A DNA stretch of 64,000 bases from Fluviispira vulneris (GTDB taxonomy: Bacteria > Bdellovibrionota_B > Oligoflexia > Silvanigrellales > Silvanigrellaceae), in contig NZ_JACRSE010000003.1 of NCBI RefSeq assembly GCF_014281055.1, positions 372,001 through 436,000 of the forward strand, given 5' to 3'. Position numbers and translations under genes: made by a program. The notes under the pieces are model-generated. The model had not been told where the DNA came from, did not search any database, and saw only the letters and a list, made by a program, of their open reading frames with translations. Below are positions 36,660-46,108 of this stretch, piece by piece. The first letter of the stretch is position 1; each line of letters begins with the position of its first letter.

Positions 36660-37409
36660 TTATAAAGTTAAATCATTTTGATCGTCAACATAAGCTTCTC
36701 CCGCTTTGCTTTCAGCAACTACAATTGCACCAGCAGCAGCCATGGCAAAAGAAAAAATTGCTCCAATGAGTGGTATATAATTCCATATTCCTAGGCCAAC
36801 ACAAAGTCCCCAATTGCGAATGCCAAAAATAAATCTTTTTCTCAAAGGTAAATTCATAAGAAGTAGGGTTCGATCAATGCTACTCCAGCCTAAATACCAA
36901 ATTCCTATAAAAAAAACGAGAGGAGCAAAAATCTGGACAAAAAATGATATTATAATAATGCTTATAACGATAATGCCTTTTGTAAACTCTGATATGATGC
37001 TGTCAATAAAATCCATTAAACCTTGTTTGCGCATAAGAGTACCAGATGTTTTTTCGAATGCTTTTTGTGCAATAATATCGTAAAGTGGGCTTGCATAGGC
37101 ATTTACAAATGCAGTGCCAAACACCCCATAAAATAAAAACCCAACTATCCAAACTACAATTTCGATAAAGGTGGGATTAAAAATAGGGGCGATAAATGAA
37201 TCTTGCCACTTTAATGATAGTGAATTGAACAAAGGGTGAATCCATTTTGCTATGACTATATTTCTAATTAGCCAAGTGTATAAGAGGAGATTCAGTATGT
37301 GGGGACTTACCCCTAATAAAAGCATACCTTTATTGAGTTTAAAAAATCTGACAGAATGGAACGGGGCCTTAAATCCTATGATTATTTGTTGGATGGGTGA
37401 ATGGGACAT
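36660..37409 (-). CDS. EI24/CysZ-family membrane protein
   Basis: 249 residues with about five to six membrane segments. FGTAFVNAYASPLYDIIAQKAFEKTSG and LGLGIWNYIPLIGAIFSFAMAAAGAIVVAESKAGE fit the EI24/CysZ family; CysZ proteins take up sulfate in some bacteria, while others have no known role. No sulfur gene is nearby, so the transport role is unproven. Convergent with the DUF1003 gene (3-base gap). Confidence 0.75.
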   Translation of the reverse strand: MSHSPIQQIIIGFKAPFHSVRFFKLNKGMLLLGVSPHILNLLLYTWLIRNIVIAKWIHPLFNSLSLKWQDSFIAPIFNPTFIEIVVWIVGFLFYGVFGTAFVNAYASPLYDIIAQKAFEKTSGTLMRKQGLMDFIDSIISEFTKGIIVISIIIISFFVQIFAPLVFFIGIWYLGWSSIDRTLLLMNLPLRKRFIFGIRNWGLCVGLGIWNYIPLIGAIFSFAMAAAGAIVVAESKAGEAYVDDQNDLTL

Positions 37410-37458
37410 TAGGTCCTCCTTTATAATTTAAGAATAGTTCGACTTATGGAGACTCTCA

Positions 37459-39813
37459 ATGGCAATGTCCTCTGAGTTACAAAATAAAAATCAGAATTCC
37501 TCTGTTATGCAAAAAAATACAGCAAATAATCAGGAATATTTTAAAGAATATATACATGTACTCCTGTTAGGGATTACTTTTTGTATATTCGTCTCAATTA
37601 TTACATATAATCCAGCAGATCCAAGTTCTTTTAATATAAGTTCACAAGTGACAAATAAACTTGCAGAAATCACAAATACTTTTGGGCCTATAGGTGCATC
37701 CATAGCGGACTGGTGTTTCCAGGTATTTGGTTTAGGTTCTATCGTATTTTCAATGGTATTTATTGCTCAACTTTTAAATACATTTCGCAAGCCCAAACAA
37801 AAAAGTAGATTTATTTTAAGAATATTTGGCTATCCACAGCTCATTGCCTGTTACTTAGGATTATTATCCTTAATTTTACCAGAAACTCATTTTAGAGGAA
37901 TTGATATCTACACTGGCGGTTTGCTCGGATCGAGTATTGCTCATTTCACAACTATGTTGGTTGGTAAATCAGGTGCAATAATTTCTTTATCAATAGCAGG
38001 CTTAGCGAGTTTGACCTTATCTTTAGGAATAAGACCCATTGCAACAGTTTCATATTTACTGGCATTGTTACCTTTTAACTCAACAAAAAATTTTGTAGGT
38101 GTTGTTTCTGATGAATTACCCGAAAATGAAAAGGAACATGTGCAACTCACTCATGAAGAAATATTTAGACGTAATCGTGAAGAGATAAAGAAAAATTTGA
38201 GTGAAAATAGTCTTAAAAATTCAGGGCAAAGTGAAAATCAAATAAAAAATAATCCACCAATTTCAGAAATTGAAAATACATCATCTCTAAATATTATAAA
38301 TTCTGCATTTTCAATTGCAAAATCAGATTATGACTCCTTAGTAAATTTACTTGAGTATCATAAATCTAATTTTCCTAAAAAAAACGTAGAACTTGAAAAT
38401 CAAAAATTAAAGGCTGAAGCTAGTCAAATTGAAGAAAAATTAGCCTCATTTGGGGTAAAAGGAACAGTGATAAAAAGCCAGAATGGTCCTGTCATTAACG
38501 TCCATGAGTTTGAACCTGCAGCTGGAATTAAAGTAAATAAAGTTCTTTCTTTGCAAGATGATCTAACATTGGCTTTGCGTGCACAAAGCGTTTTAATTGG
38601 TCTACAACCTGGGAAAAGTGCACTTGGTATCGAAATTCCTGCATCAATTAGAGAAACGGTTTCTCTTAAAGAAATTATGGAATCTCCACTCTTTCAAAAT
38701 CCTAAAATTCCTTTGCCAGTTGCATTGGGTAAAAATGTGGATGGAACACCACTGATAGCTGATTTATCAGCTATGCCGCATTTATTAGTTGCAGGTTCAA
38801 CAGGCTCAGGCAAAAGTGTTTGTATTAATTCAATGCTTTTAAGTCTTATGATGAGTAAAACACCTCGCCAATTAAGACTGCTATTAGTCGATCCAAAAAT
38901 GTTAGAGCTCTCAAATTATGACGGAATTGGTCATTTACTTATGCCAGTTGTCACTGAACCAGATAAAGCGGCTGGTGCTTTAAAATGGGCAATTGAGGAA
39001 ATGGAGCGGCGTTATCGTTTGATGAAAAATTACCAAGTCCGTAATGTCATGGCATTTAATAATGGGATTGAAAAGGGTGAAATTAAAGATTTAGAGAGCA
39101 ATAAAGCTCTCGATTATTTACCATACATTGTTGTTGTCGTTGACGAATTAAGCGATCTTATGATGACTGCCCCCAAGGACGTTGAAGATAGTATCCAAAG
39201 ATTAGCACAAAAAGCACGTGCTGCTGGGATTCATCTTATACTTGCAACACAAAGGCCAAGTGTGGATGTTTTGACTGGTGTTATTAAAGCAAATCTCCCC
39301 TGCCGCTTGAGTTTTCAAGTGTCTTCTCGGCATGATAGTAGAACAATAATTGAAAATATTGGTGCAGAACGTTTGCTTGGAAAGGGTGATATGCTCTTTT
39401 TACCGCCTGGTATTAGTAAAGTCATACGAGCACAATGTGCATTTGTTAATGATAAAGAGATAAATGCTTTATCCAACAAATTGCAAAAATTATATCCTAC
39501 ATTTTATGAAGCGAATGTTATGCAAGATATTGAAAGAGCATCACAAGATTTAAGACAAAAAAATGACAAAGTAAGCTCATTAAGTATGCCCTCAATCTTG
39601 GGAGATAATGAGACGATAGATGAAAATACTCTCTATGATAAAGCTGTTGAGTTTGCTCGTGAATGCGGAAACGTAAGTACGTCAAGTATTCAGAGAGAAT
39701 TCCGAATAGGTTATAACCGAGCAGCTCGATTGATGGATAGAATGATACGCGAGGGGATTGTTGGACAGTCGGAAGCAACTGGCAAGCCTAGACCCGTATT
39801 AAAAAGATTTTAG
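37459..39813 (+). CDS. ftsK: FtsK/SpoIIIE DNA translocase
   Basis: 784 residues. About four N-terminal membrane helices anchor it at the septum. A short linker follows, then the alpha/beta motor domain with Walker A in VAGSTGSGKSVCINSML and Walker B-like YIVVVVDELSDLMM, and a C-terminal winged-helix gamma domain (VSTSSIQREFRIGYNRAARLMDRM) that in the family reads KOPS-type polar sequences. It segregates chromosome termini at division. The RodZ-like gene follows after 27 bases. Confidence 0.95.
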   Translation: MAMSSELQNKNQNSSVMQKNTANNQEYFKEYIHVLLLGITFCIFVSIITYNPADPSSFNISSQVTNKLAEITNTFGPIGASIADWCFQVFGLGSIVFSMVFIAQLLNTFRKPKQKSRFILRIFGYPQLIACYLGLLSLILPETHFRGIDIYTGGLLGSSIAHFTTMLVGKSGAIISLSIAGLASLTLSLGIRPIATVSYLLALLPFNSTKNFVGVVSDELPENEKEHVQLTHEEIFRRNREEIKKNLSENSLKNSGQSENQIKNNPPISEIENTSSLNIINSAFSIAKSDYDSLVNLLEYHKSNFPKKNVELENQKLKAEASQIEEKLASFGVKGTVIKSQNGPVINVHEFEPAAGIKVNKVLSLQDDLTLALRAQSVLIGLQPGKSALGIEIPASIRETVSLKEIMESPLFQNPKIPLPVALGKNVDGTPLIADLSAMPHLLVAGSTGSGKSVCINSMLLSLMMSKTPRQLRLLLVDPKMLELSNYDGIGHLLMPVVTEPDKAAGALKWAIEEMERRYRLMKNYQVRNVMAFNNGIEKGEIKDLESNKALDYLPYIVVVVDELSDLMMTAPKDVEDSIQRLAQKARAAGIHLILATQRPSVDVLTGVIKANLPCRLSFQVSSRHDSRTIIENIGAERLLGKGDMLFLPPGISKVIRAQCAFVNDKEINALSNKLQKLYPTFYEANVMQDIERASQDLRQKNDKVSSLSMPSILGDNETIDENTLYDKAVEFARECGNVSTSSIQREFRIGYNRAARLMDRMIREGIVGQSEATGKPRPVLKRF

Positions 39814-39840
39814 GGCTGAAATCTAAAAAGGACTGTGGAT

Positions 39841-41202
39841 ATGAATATAACGCAAGTCGCATCTCCAAATGACAAGAATGCTCTTGGCGTTACTTACGAA
39901 ACGGCAAATATTGTCGGAAGTCGATTGAAGCAAGCTCGTGAAAGTCGAAGGTTATCTCATTCCCAAGTTTCAGCACGGGTAAAAATCAGAGATAGGTACA
40001 TTGAAGCCATTGAAGCTGGTGATTGGGATGTATTGCCACCTGGATTAAATGGTAGAGGATTGATACGTCTTTATGCGAGAGAACTTTCAGTCCACATTCC
40101 TGAATTTGAATCTTTTCAACATTTGCAAACAGTAAGAGTGGAAAGACAATCAGAAAGTTTAATGTCCTCTTCAACAAAAAAATCTAAATATCATCCAGCT
40201 GCGGAAGAATCTGCTGAAGTGATTCGCTCTATTTCAAGAAGAGACTTTCAAAAAGTAACTGGGGGTGATGTTCCTGCAGATTTTAATTCGCCTGCAGCTG
40301 CTTCAACAGATGAAAATTCTCAAGCTAAATCCTACAATCGACCAGCATATATTCCACAGCGTCCGCATTCAAATGCAATTGTCACCCCAAATGCTTTCGA
40401 AGTACTAGGAATTGAGGTTGAAGAAAAATCCAATTTCCAAGGACATAAAACAAATTATAGCAGTTATGCAGAATCCGCACCTCTGCCAAGAGCTGAACCT
40501 GTTAAACGAGCTATGCCAGAGAATAATTATTCGGTTGTAAAAGAAAGCGCAATTGAAGTAAAATATACTGAAAGTGAACCAATTTATCACACTAGAGTTG
40601 AAAATATTCAAAATGATAGTCAGGAGTTTAAAGTAGAAACTGAGAAAAAAAGAGGTTCTGTTGATTTAGCTCCAATGCGCATCGTTTTAGGCTTAGCTTT
40701 TTTTGCAATATTTGGCTTTATTACACTCTTTTTAAGTTCAAAAAATTCACATCAAAATAAAGTAACTAATTTAAATGCAAAATCTATAGAAAATAATGTA
40801 GAAGTAGCAGAGCCTATCCCTTCGAGTGTTGTTGAGCCAAATATTCAACAAAATAAAGACACGCATGAATCTACAGAGACTGCTGGGCAAACACAAACAG
40901 TGGCAGCAGGTGGGATGAGTATTTCATCACAAAAAGTTTCAAACTCAATGATTATTGAACACACGGCAAAACTGAATGTGACAAGTAAAGTAAATATCAT
41001 TGTTGAATCTGATGGAAAGCAAATATATTCAGGAACCCATCCAGTTGGAGTTTTTGAAATTCCTTTTAAACAAAAAGCAGAAATCACGATAAGTGATGCT
41101 TCAAAAGCATCATTAACTTATGAAGGCTGGGATCATGGTCCTCTTGGTTATGTGGGTAGAAAAAGAAAGATTATTTTAAATGCCCAACCCTATGTTGAAT
41201 AA
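39841..41202 (+). CDS. RodZ-like membrane protein with cytoplasmic helix-turn-helix
   Basis: 453 residues from ATG 39841, with AAGGA at 39828-39832 as ribosome-binding site. An HTH_25 domain (SRLKQARESRRLSHSQVSARVKIRDRYIEAIEAGDWDVLP) is followed by a Ser/Ala/Pro-rich linker of about 180 residues, one membrane helix (MRIVLGLAFFAIFGFITLFLSS) and a periplasmic C-terminal domain of the DUF4115 type. RodZ links MreB to the cell-wall machinery. The long linker and moderate similarity leave room for another role. Directly behind ftsK. Confidence 0.7.
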   Translation: MNITQVASPNDKNALGVTYETANIVGSRLKQARESRRLSHSQVSARVKIRDRYIEAIEAGDWDVLPPGLNGRGLIRLYARELSVHIPEFESFQHLQTVRVERQSESLMSSSTKKSKYHPAAEESAEVIRSISRRDFQKVTGGDVPADFNSPAAASTDENSQAKSYNRPAYIPQRPHSNAIVTPNAFEVLGIEVEEKSNFQGHKTNYSSYAESAPLPRAEPVKRAMPENNYSVVKESAIEVKYTESEPIYHTRVENIQNDSQEFKVETEKKRGSVDLAPMRIVLGLAFFAIFGFITLFLSSKNSHQNKVTNLNAKSIENNVEVAEPIPSSVVEPNIQQNKDTHESTETAGQTQTVAAGGMSISSQKVSNSMIIEHTAKLNVTSKVNIIVESDGKQIYSGTHPVGVFEIPFKQKAEITISDASKASLTYEGWDHGPLGYVGRKRKIILNAQPYVE

Positions 41203-41219
41203 ATCATAAAATGAAAAGC

Positions 41220-41249
41220 TTGATTGTTGTTGAATAAGATTGTTATAAC
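41220..41249 (+). promoter_or_regulatory. Candidate ligA promoter inside the terminator hairpin region
   Basis: TTGATT (41220-41225) is followed after 18 bases by TATAAC (41244-41249) within an extended -10 TGTTATAAC. Transcription would begin near 41256, about 25 bases before the GTG start, inside the following stem-loop. Confidence 0.45.
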
Positions 41250-41276
41250 CTCTCTTGACTCTAAGGGAGGTTTTTT
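41247..41276 (+). terminator. Terminator-like hairpin whose 3' arm is the ligA ribosome-binding site
   Basis: AACCTCTC (41247-41254) pairs with GGGAGGTT (41265-41272), 8 bp with one GU pair and a 10-base loop, followed by a T tract through 41276. It could end read-through from ftsK/rodZ. The 3' arm is also the GGGAGG ribosome-binding site of ligA. Confidence 0.6.
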
Positions 41277-41278
41277 AC

Positions 41279-43249
41279 GTGTCATTAAAAATAAATGCAA
41301 AAAATGAAATTGAAAATTTAGCATCACAAATTCTTTATCATAAAAAATTATATTATAAAGGAAAAAGTATAATAAGTGATGCTGAATATGATGCTCTTGA
41401 AAATAGATTAACAAATTTATGTGCAGATCATCCTGTTTTAAACCTAGTTGGTTATCCTTTTGAAGAGACTAATAATAAAATATCCCATTCCATAGCTATG
41501 CTTTCTTTAGCAAAAACATATTCTGTAGAAGACCTATTTGATTTTATATGCAAAAATAAATGTATTGCTTTGGATAAAATTGATGGAATGGCTTTATCAA
41601 TTGAATATGATGAGAATGGAAATTTTTTGCGCGCATCTACACGTGGAAACGGAAAATATGGAGAAGATGTAACTGAACATGTTTATCATATAAAAGATAT
41701 CAATAAAAAAATTAATTTAGCAAATAATGTAGGAAAAATAAAAATTGAAATTAGAGGGGAAGTTTATTTTCCACTTTCAGAGTTTCCTAAATTTACAGAA
41801 AGGTTTGATAGTTTTAGAAATGCTGTTCCAGGGACATTAGGGAGAAAAGATGTTGAAGGGGCGCTCGATGTTTTACGCATTTTAAAATTTTGTGTATATG
41901 ATATTATTGCTTTTGATAAGAATAATAATTATATATCAGCACGTGATTTTAGCGAGATATTTTCCATTGAGCCAGATTATTATTCTAAATTAAAATTTCT
42001 GGATAAAATTGGCTTTTATACTTCTATATCACATGTTAAGGAAATTGTTAATTTAAATGAAATCGATAAATTAAAAGAATTTTTAAATAATTTGTATTCC
42101 TCAAGAAGGGATTATCAAATTGACGGTATTGTCTTCCGTTTAAGAGATGAAATTATCTGGGAATCACTCGGAAATACAGCTCATCACCCAAGAGGAAGTT
42201 TAGCATTTAAACAAGCCGGAGATACTGCAGAAACAGAAATACAAGAGATTGAAGTCAATGTTGGGCGAAGTGGAAAAATTTCTTTTCGTGCAAAGTTAAC
42301 TCCTGTTTATTTATCTGGAGCTAAAATTTCTTACGCAACCTTACATAATGCTGAGTTCATTGAAAATGGTAACTATGCAGTCGGAGCAAAAGTTGAGATC
42401 ATACGCAGTGGAGAAGTTATTCCTGCCATACTTCGTTTAATTGAGCCAGCAGAAAAGAAATTTAAACTTCCAACCAAATGTTTATGTGGTTTTCCTTTGG
42501 TGCGAAAAGGTCCAGATTTATTTTGTCTTGAAAATCCCAATTGCACTTACAAAGACCAAGAGAGTTTAGTTTATTATGTATCTTCATTAGATATAATGGG
42601 TGTTTCAGACAAAATTGTATTAAAAATTCGTGAAGCTGGTTTAGTCCAAGAACCCGCCGATTTTTATAAATTAACGGTAGAAGATCTTTTACAAATTGAG
42701 GGATTTGCACAAAAATCATCAGAAAATGTTATAGCAGCAATTCAAGGTTCTAGAAAAATTCCATTAGCAAAGTTTTTGACTGCGTTGGGTTTAAAAAGAG
42801 GAGGCTCTGTTAAATGCCAAGAAGTTGCAAAAAAATGTAAGACTTTAAATAATGTTTTAAAATTAAAGGTTGAGGATTTACTAACTGAAAAAGGTTGGGC
42901 ACAAAAATCTGCGGAAGATTTTATAGATTCTCTTGTAAATAAAGAAAAGATAATTCAAAATTTATTAGAATTTGTTACAATTATCAATGATAACTCTGGT
43001 GTTCTAAGTGAGGAACAAAAAAATCATCCGTATTTTGGAAAAAATATATGTATAACCGGAGCTTTATCTAGGCCGCGAGAAGAATATAAAGCTATGCTCG
43101 AAAAAGCAGGCGCAAAACTTGTAAGTGCAGTGAGTTCAAAAACTGATTTTTTAGTTTGCAATGAAAGCTCAAGCTCTTCAAAATATAAAGATGCTCTAAA
43201 ACATAATGTAAAAATACTAACTGAATCTGAGTTTTCAGCGCAACTTTAA
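41279..43249 (+). CDS. ligA: NAD-dependent DNA ligase
   Basis: 656 residues from GTG 41279, after AAGGGAGG. The adenylated lysine is in ALDKIDGMALSIEY. The OB-fold, the four-Cys zinc finger (CLCGFPLVRKGPDLFCLENPNC), the helix-hairpin-helix segments and the C-terminal BRCT domain (GKNICITGALSRPREEYKAML) follow in the usual order. It seals nicks in replication and repair. The convergent ComEC-like gene overlaps its last 15 bases. Confidence 0.96.
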   Translation: MSLKINAKNEIENLASQILYHKKLYYKGKSIISDAEYDALENRLTNLCADHPVLNLVGYPFEETNNKISHSIAMLSLAKTYSVEDLFDFICKNKCIALDKIDGMALSIEYDENGNFLRASTRGNGKYGEDVTEHVYHIKDINKKINLANNVGKIKIEIRGEVYFPLSEFPKFTERFDSFRNAVPGTLGRKDVEGALDVLRILKFCVYDIIAFDKNNNYISARDFSEIFSIEPDYYSKLKFLDKIGFYTSISHVKEIVNLNEIDKLKEFLNNLYSSRRDYQIDGIVFRLRDEIIWESLGNTAHHPRGSLAFKQAGDTAETEIQEIEVNVGRSGKISFRAKLTPVYLSGAKISYATLHNAEFIENGNYAVGAKVEIIRSGEVIPAILRLIEPAEKKFKLPTKCLCGFPLVRKGPDLFCLENPNCTYKDQESLVYYVSSLDIMGVSDKIVLKIREAGLVQEPADFYKLTVEDLLQIEGFAQKSSENVIAAIQGSRKIPLAKFLTALGLKRGGSVKCQEVAKKCKTLNNVLKLKVEDLLTEKGWAQKSAEDFIDSLVNKEKIIQNLLEFVTIINDNSGVLSEEQKNHPYFGKNICITGALSRPREEYKAMLEKAGAKLVSAVSSKTDFLVCNESSSSSKYKDALKHNVKILTESEFSAQL

Positions 43250-44401
43250 TTTCTGAAAATGATATCTCGTATAAAAGATTTTTCTTTCCTTATAGAGATC
43301 TAAAATTACCCAAAGCACAACAAGAACAATGCTTAAATATAGAAGTCCCTCCAATTTAAAAAGTGGGTTATTTCTGTCGTAAGGATTTTTTATATTATAT
43401 GGATCAGAAAATGCGATAGAGATCTGTTTCAGAATTTTTAGTGAAAGATCGAAAATATTTATAAAATGTTTATAATATAAAAAATCTTCAGGTATTATTA
43501 AAATAATTAAAGTCAGTGGAGTGATTAAAAAACAAACTATTGGGAGAGCAAGTATGTTTGCCAGACATGAGTTGAGTAGATGAATAGAAGAAAATGGTGA
43601 TAAAATAATTCCAGTAAAGATAGATGTTAAACATGTGCTTGCAAGTGCAACTAATAATTTTGATTTTTTAATAAAAAAATATGAAAGATAAATTGAAATT
43701 TCTGCGCAGGTAGCTCCTATTGCAGAGAGAAGAAATGAGAAATTATATAAAATATTACCAAAAAATATTGAAATAAGAATTAAAACAAAAAATCTGGTGA
43801 ATGTTGAGCTAGGAATGTATGGAAAGAAAGGAAAAAAAAATAAATGTTGAGCCTGTAAATTTTTAATTTTAATCAAATACGTTAAAGAAGAAACTCGGAT
43901 TAGTGCTCCCGTACAACCAAACATATGACACAAAAATAATGAAATAATTACAGCAAAAAATGTTCTAAATTTATTTATAATATCTATGAGAAGAAAGGGA
44001 GTTATTGAATTACGTAATGAATAATAGAGAGAGTAAGATATGATTTTCCCAAATCCACTTGCGAGAGGAACAACTTGTCCACCAGATATAGCTAATAAGT
44101 GAATAAGTCCTGAAGATTGAAATTGCTTTGCCTCAAAAAAGGAAAGTTTTCGTATATTTGCTAAAAAATTTAATGCTAAGTTTTTCTCCTGCATGGCAAT
44201 AGCTATATTTTGTGACTTTTGTTTTATGCGTGAGGAAAGATTGAAGGTATTTTCAATGATTCCGGTGTCAGAGAAAAAGTATATTGTGTTGTGAATAATT
44301 ATAAAAAGAAAAGTATACGTAATAAGAGCATGAATAATGCCTTGCGAATATTGAAAGACATAATTTCCATCTTGTAGAATTTTTAACTTTGAGAACTTCA
44401 A
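43235..44401 (-). CDS. ComEC/Rec2-type DNA-uptake channel, competence domain only
   Basis: About 388 residues from TTG 44401, preceded by GGAGAC; a frame opens further up at 44443 without a ribosome-binding site. The competence-domain core is recognisable: FQSSGLIHLLAISGGQVVPLASG and FGCTGALIRVSS, within about eight to ten membrane segments. The family normally adds an OB domain and a beta-lactamase-like nuclease domain; neither is seen. It would carry single-stranded DNA across the inner membrane. Prepilin peptidase at 55.4 kb is a possible partner in uptake. Confidence 0.7.
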   Translation of the reverse strand: MKFSKLKILQDGNYVFQYSQGIIHALITYTFLFIIIHNTIYFFSDTGIIENTFNLSSRIKQKSQNIAIAMQEKNLALNFLANIRKLSFFEAKQFQSSGLIHLLAISGGQVVPLASGFGKIISYSLYYSLRNSITPFLLIDIINKFRTFFAVIISLFLCHMFGCTGALIRVSSLTYLIKIKNLQAQHLFFFPFFPYIPSSTFTRFFVLILISIFFGNILYNFSFLLSAIGATCAEISIYLSYFFIKKSKLLVALASTCLTSIFTGIILSPFSSIHLLNSCLANILALPIVCFLITPLTLIILIIPEDFLYYKHFINIFDLSLKILKQISIAFSDPYNIKNPYDRNNPLFKLEGLLYLSIVLVVLWVILDLYKERKIFYTRYHFQKLKLR

Positions 44402-44564
44402 ACTGTCTCCAATGTCTAGCCATATGCAATAAAGCTTCCTCAATTTCTGAGTTATATTCTTGTGAGTTGGTTATTTCATTAAAAAAAGGAGGTGTTCAGT
44501 TATTGGAGTGATATGTCCAAAATCTGTCATAATTTCAACATATGCCAGAGTCTCACATATAGAC

Positions 44565-44593
44565 TTGACGGAGAGCTCTTTTTTTGTCAAAGA
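44565..44593 (+). promoter_or_regulatory. Weak candidate promoter for tRNA-Arg
   Basis: TTGACG at 44565-44570 is a good -35. At 17 bases the -10 (CAAAGA) is poor; GATAAA lies at 44592-44597. Placement fits a start just before the tRNA. Confidence 0.3.
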
Positions 44594-44603
44594 TAAAGGA
44601 AAT

Positions 44604-44680
44604 GTCGCCATAGCTCAGTTGTATAGAGCACATCTTTCCTAAAGATGGGGTCGTAGGTTAGAGTCCTACTGGTGACGCCA
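44604..44680 (+). tRNA. tRNA-Arg (anticodon CCT)
   Basis: A 77-base cloverleaf with encoded CCA. The acceptor stem is GTCGCCA with TGGTGAC. The anticodon stem CATCT/AGATG encloses the loop TTCCTAA, so the anticodon is CCT, reading AGG. The T arm (GTAGG/CCTAC region, GGTTAGAGTCC) is normal. A T-rich stretch follows. The adjacent accessory-looking genes make this a candidate integration point. Confidence 0.95.
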
Positions 44681-44699
44681 TTTTTATTTATTTGAATTT

Positions 44700-46013
44700 T
44701 TAACGCAGTTCAAGAAATTTAAATCCTCCTCCTCCATTCCAAGTAAGTTCGCGTGATATTCCATGCAAATCATTTCCTTTTATAACTTTGCACAACCGCG
44801 TATGTGCATGAGTGTAAATCTGCTCTTCTTTTTCAATACCAATCCATTTTCTTTGCATCTTATGAGCTACAGCAGCTGTTGTGCCTGAGCCGAGAAAGCA
44901 ATCTAATACCCATTCATTTTCTAATGTTGCGATTGATAGAATACGTTTTATGAGAGCTTCTGGCTTTTTGCCATTACAAAATGAAACGCCTCCCTCTCTG
45001 GCAATTCCATTCCACGGAATGTCAGTCCAAATGTCAGTTAAAATTTCAGATGGCTTAAATTTTCCATTAATATATTGAAACCTTTTGTCATAAAATATAA
45101 TTTGATTGCCATTTAAAAGAAAGAAATCATCCTTACTTTCGCATGATGATTTGAAAACAACTCCCTTATGTGCTTTTGAATGTTCAATGAGTTCATTTCT
45201 TTTTAATTTTGCTCCTCCTCCAATAGGTGCTAGGCGAAAAACTTGTTTTGGATTCGAGATTGCAAAATTTGCGATGTCTTTTTCAAGTTCTTTTTTGTTA
45301 ATTTGCGTGGTTTGAATCAATGATTTAAATGAGCTTTTATTGAATTTTAATTTTACAAACGCATCTTTGATATTTTCAAATTTCCAAAGTGAATGGTTCT
45401 CTTCCCTATTGTATAACCAATATGAGTAAAATTTATCGTACTCTTTTTCTAAATAAACAGGATTTAGTTTTAGTTTGTTTTTATTTTTTGCATAAAGTAG
45501 TAAATAATTTGCACATGAAAATAAAACTTTCCCAGTGACTTTAAAACCTGAGGGATCATGTGTTTTGACAGTTATAGTATTTATATAGTTTTCCCTGCCA
45601 AATATATTATCAAGCAAGACTTTTGCATAAGCAAATTCATTATCATCTAAATGGAGAAATAAGCAGCCTTCTTCATTCAGAAGGATTCTGCAGGCTATTA
45701 GCCGTTGTCGCATAAATTCAATCCATCTTTCATGATCAAACTCATCACAATATTTAAGTTTCATACCTTTGGAATTGATGCTCACTCCAGTATTGAAAGG
45801 AGGGTCGAGATATATGCATTTGATTGTATTTTTAAATGAATCTTGCAGGTGTTTTAAAACATCAAGATTATCGCCATGTATAAGTAAATTTTGTGTGTCT
45901 TTTGAATTTTGTGAAAGATTCGTATCCTCCAATAGATGGTAAGTCAGTTTTTGACTCGAAATATTGTATACAATATTTTTAGATTTTCTTATATCCTGTT
46001 TATTTTGCAACAT
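44700..46013 (-). CDS. Type III Mod-like adenine-specific DNA methyltransferase
   Basis: 437 residues. The catalytic motif DPPFNTG (residues 70-76) comes first, then the SAM-binding FxGxG motif DCFLGSGTTAAVAHKMQRKWIGIE near residue 385, the beta-class order of type III Mod and similar enzymes. The middle (residues about 180-330) would be the target-recognition region. No Res helicase gene follows, so it may be a solitary methylase or work with an unrelated neighbour. It lies against tRNA-Arg. Confidence 0.88.
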   Translation of the reverse strand: MLQNKQDIRKSKNIVYNISSQKLTYHLLEDTNLSQNSKDTQNLLIHGDNLDVLKHLQDSFKNTIKCIYLDPPFNTGVSINSKGMKLKYCDEFDHERWIEFMRQRLIACRILLNEEGCLFLHLDDNEFAYAKVLLDNIFGRENYINTITVKTHDPSGFKVTGKVLFSCANYLLLYAKNKNKLKLNPVYLEKEYDKFYSYWLYNREENHSLWKFENIKDAFVKLKFNKSSFKSLIQTTQINKKELEKDIANFAISNPKQVFRLAPIGGGAKLKRNELIEHSKAHKGVVFKSSCESKDDFFLLNGNQIIFYDKRFQYINGKFKPSEILTDIWTDIPWNGIAREGGVSFCNGKKPEALIKRILSIATLENEWVLDCFLGSGTTAAVAHKMQRKWIGIEKEEQIYTHAHTRLCKVIKGNDLHGISRELTWNGGGGFKFLELR

Positions 46014-46108
46014 ATATTCCTAAGAAATTTATATAAAATTGAGTTCTTACTATTATCAAATATTTATGAATGAATAGCAAGATCCAACCTTTGGAATATA
46101 TTTGTTTT

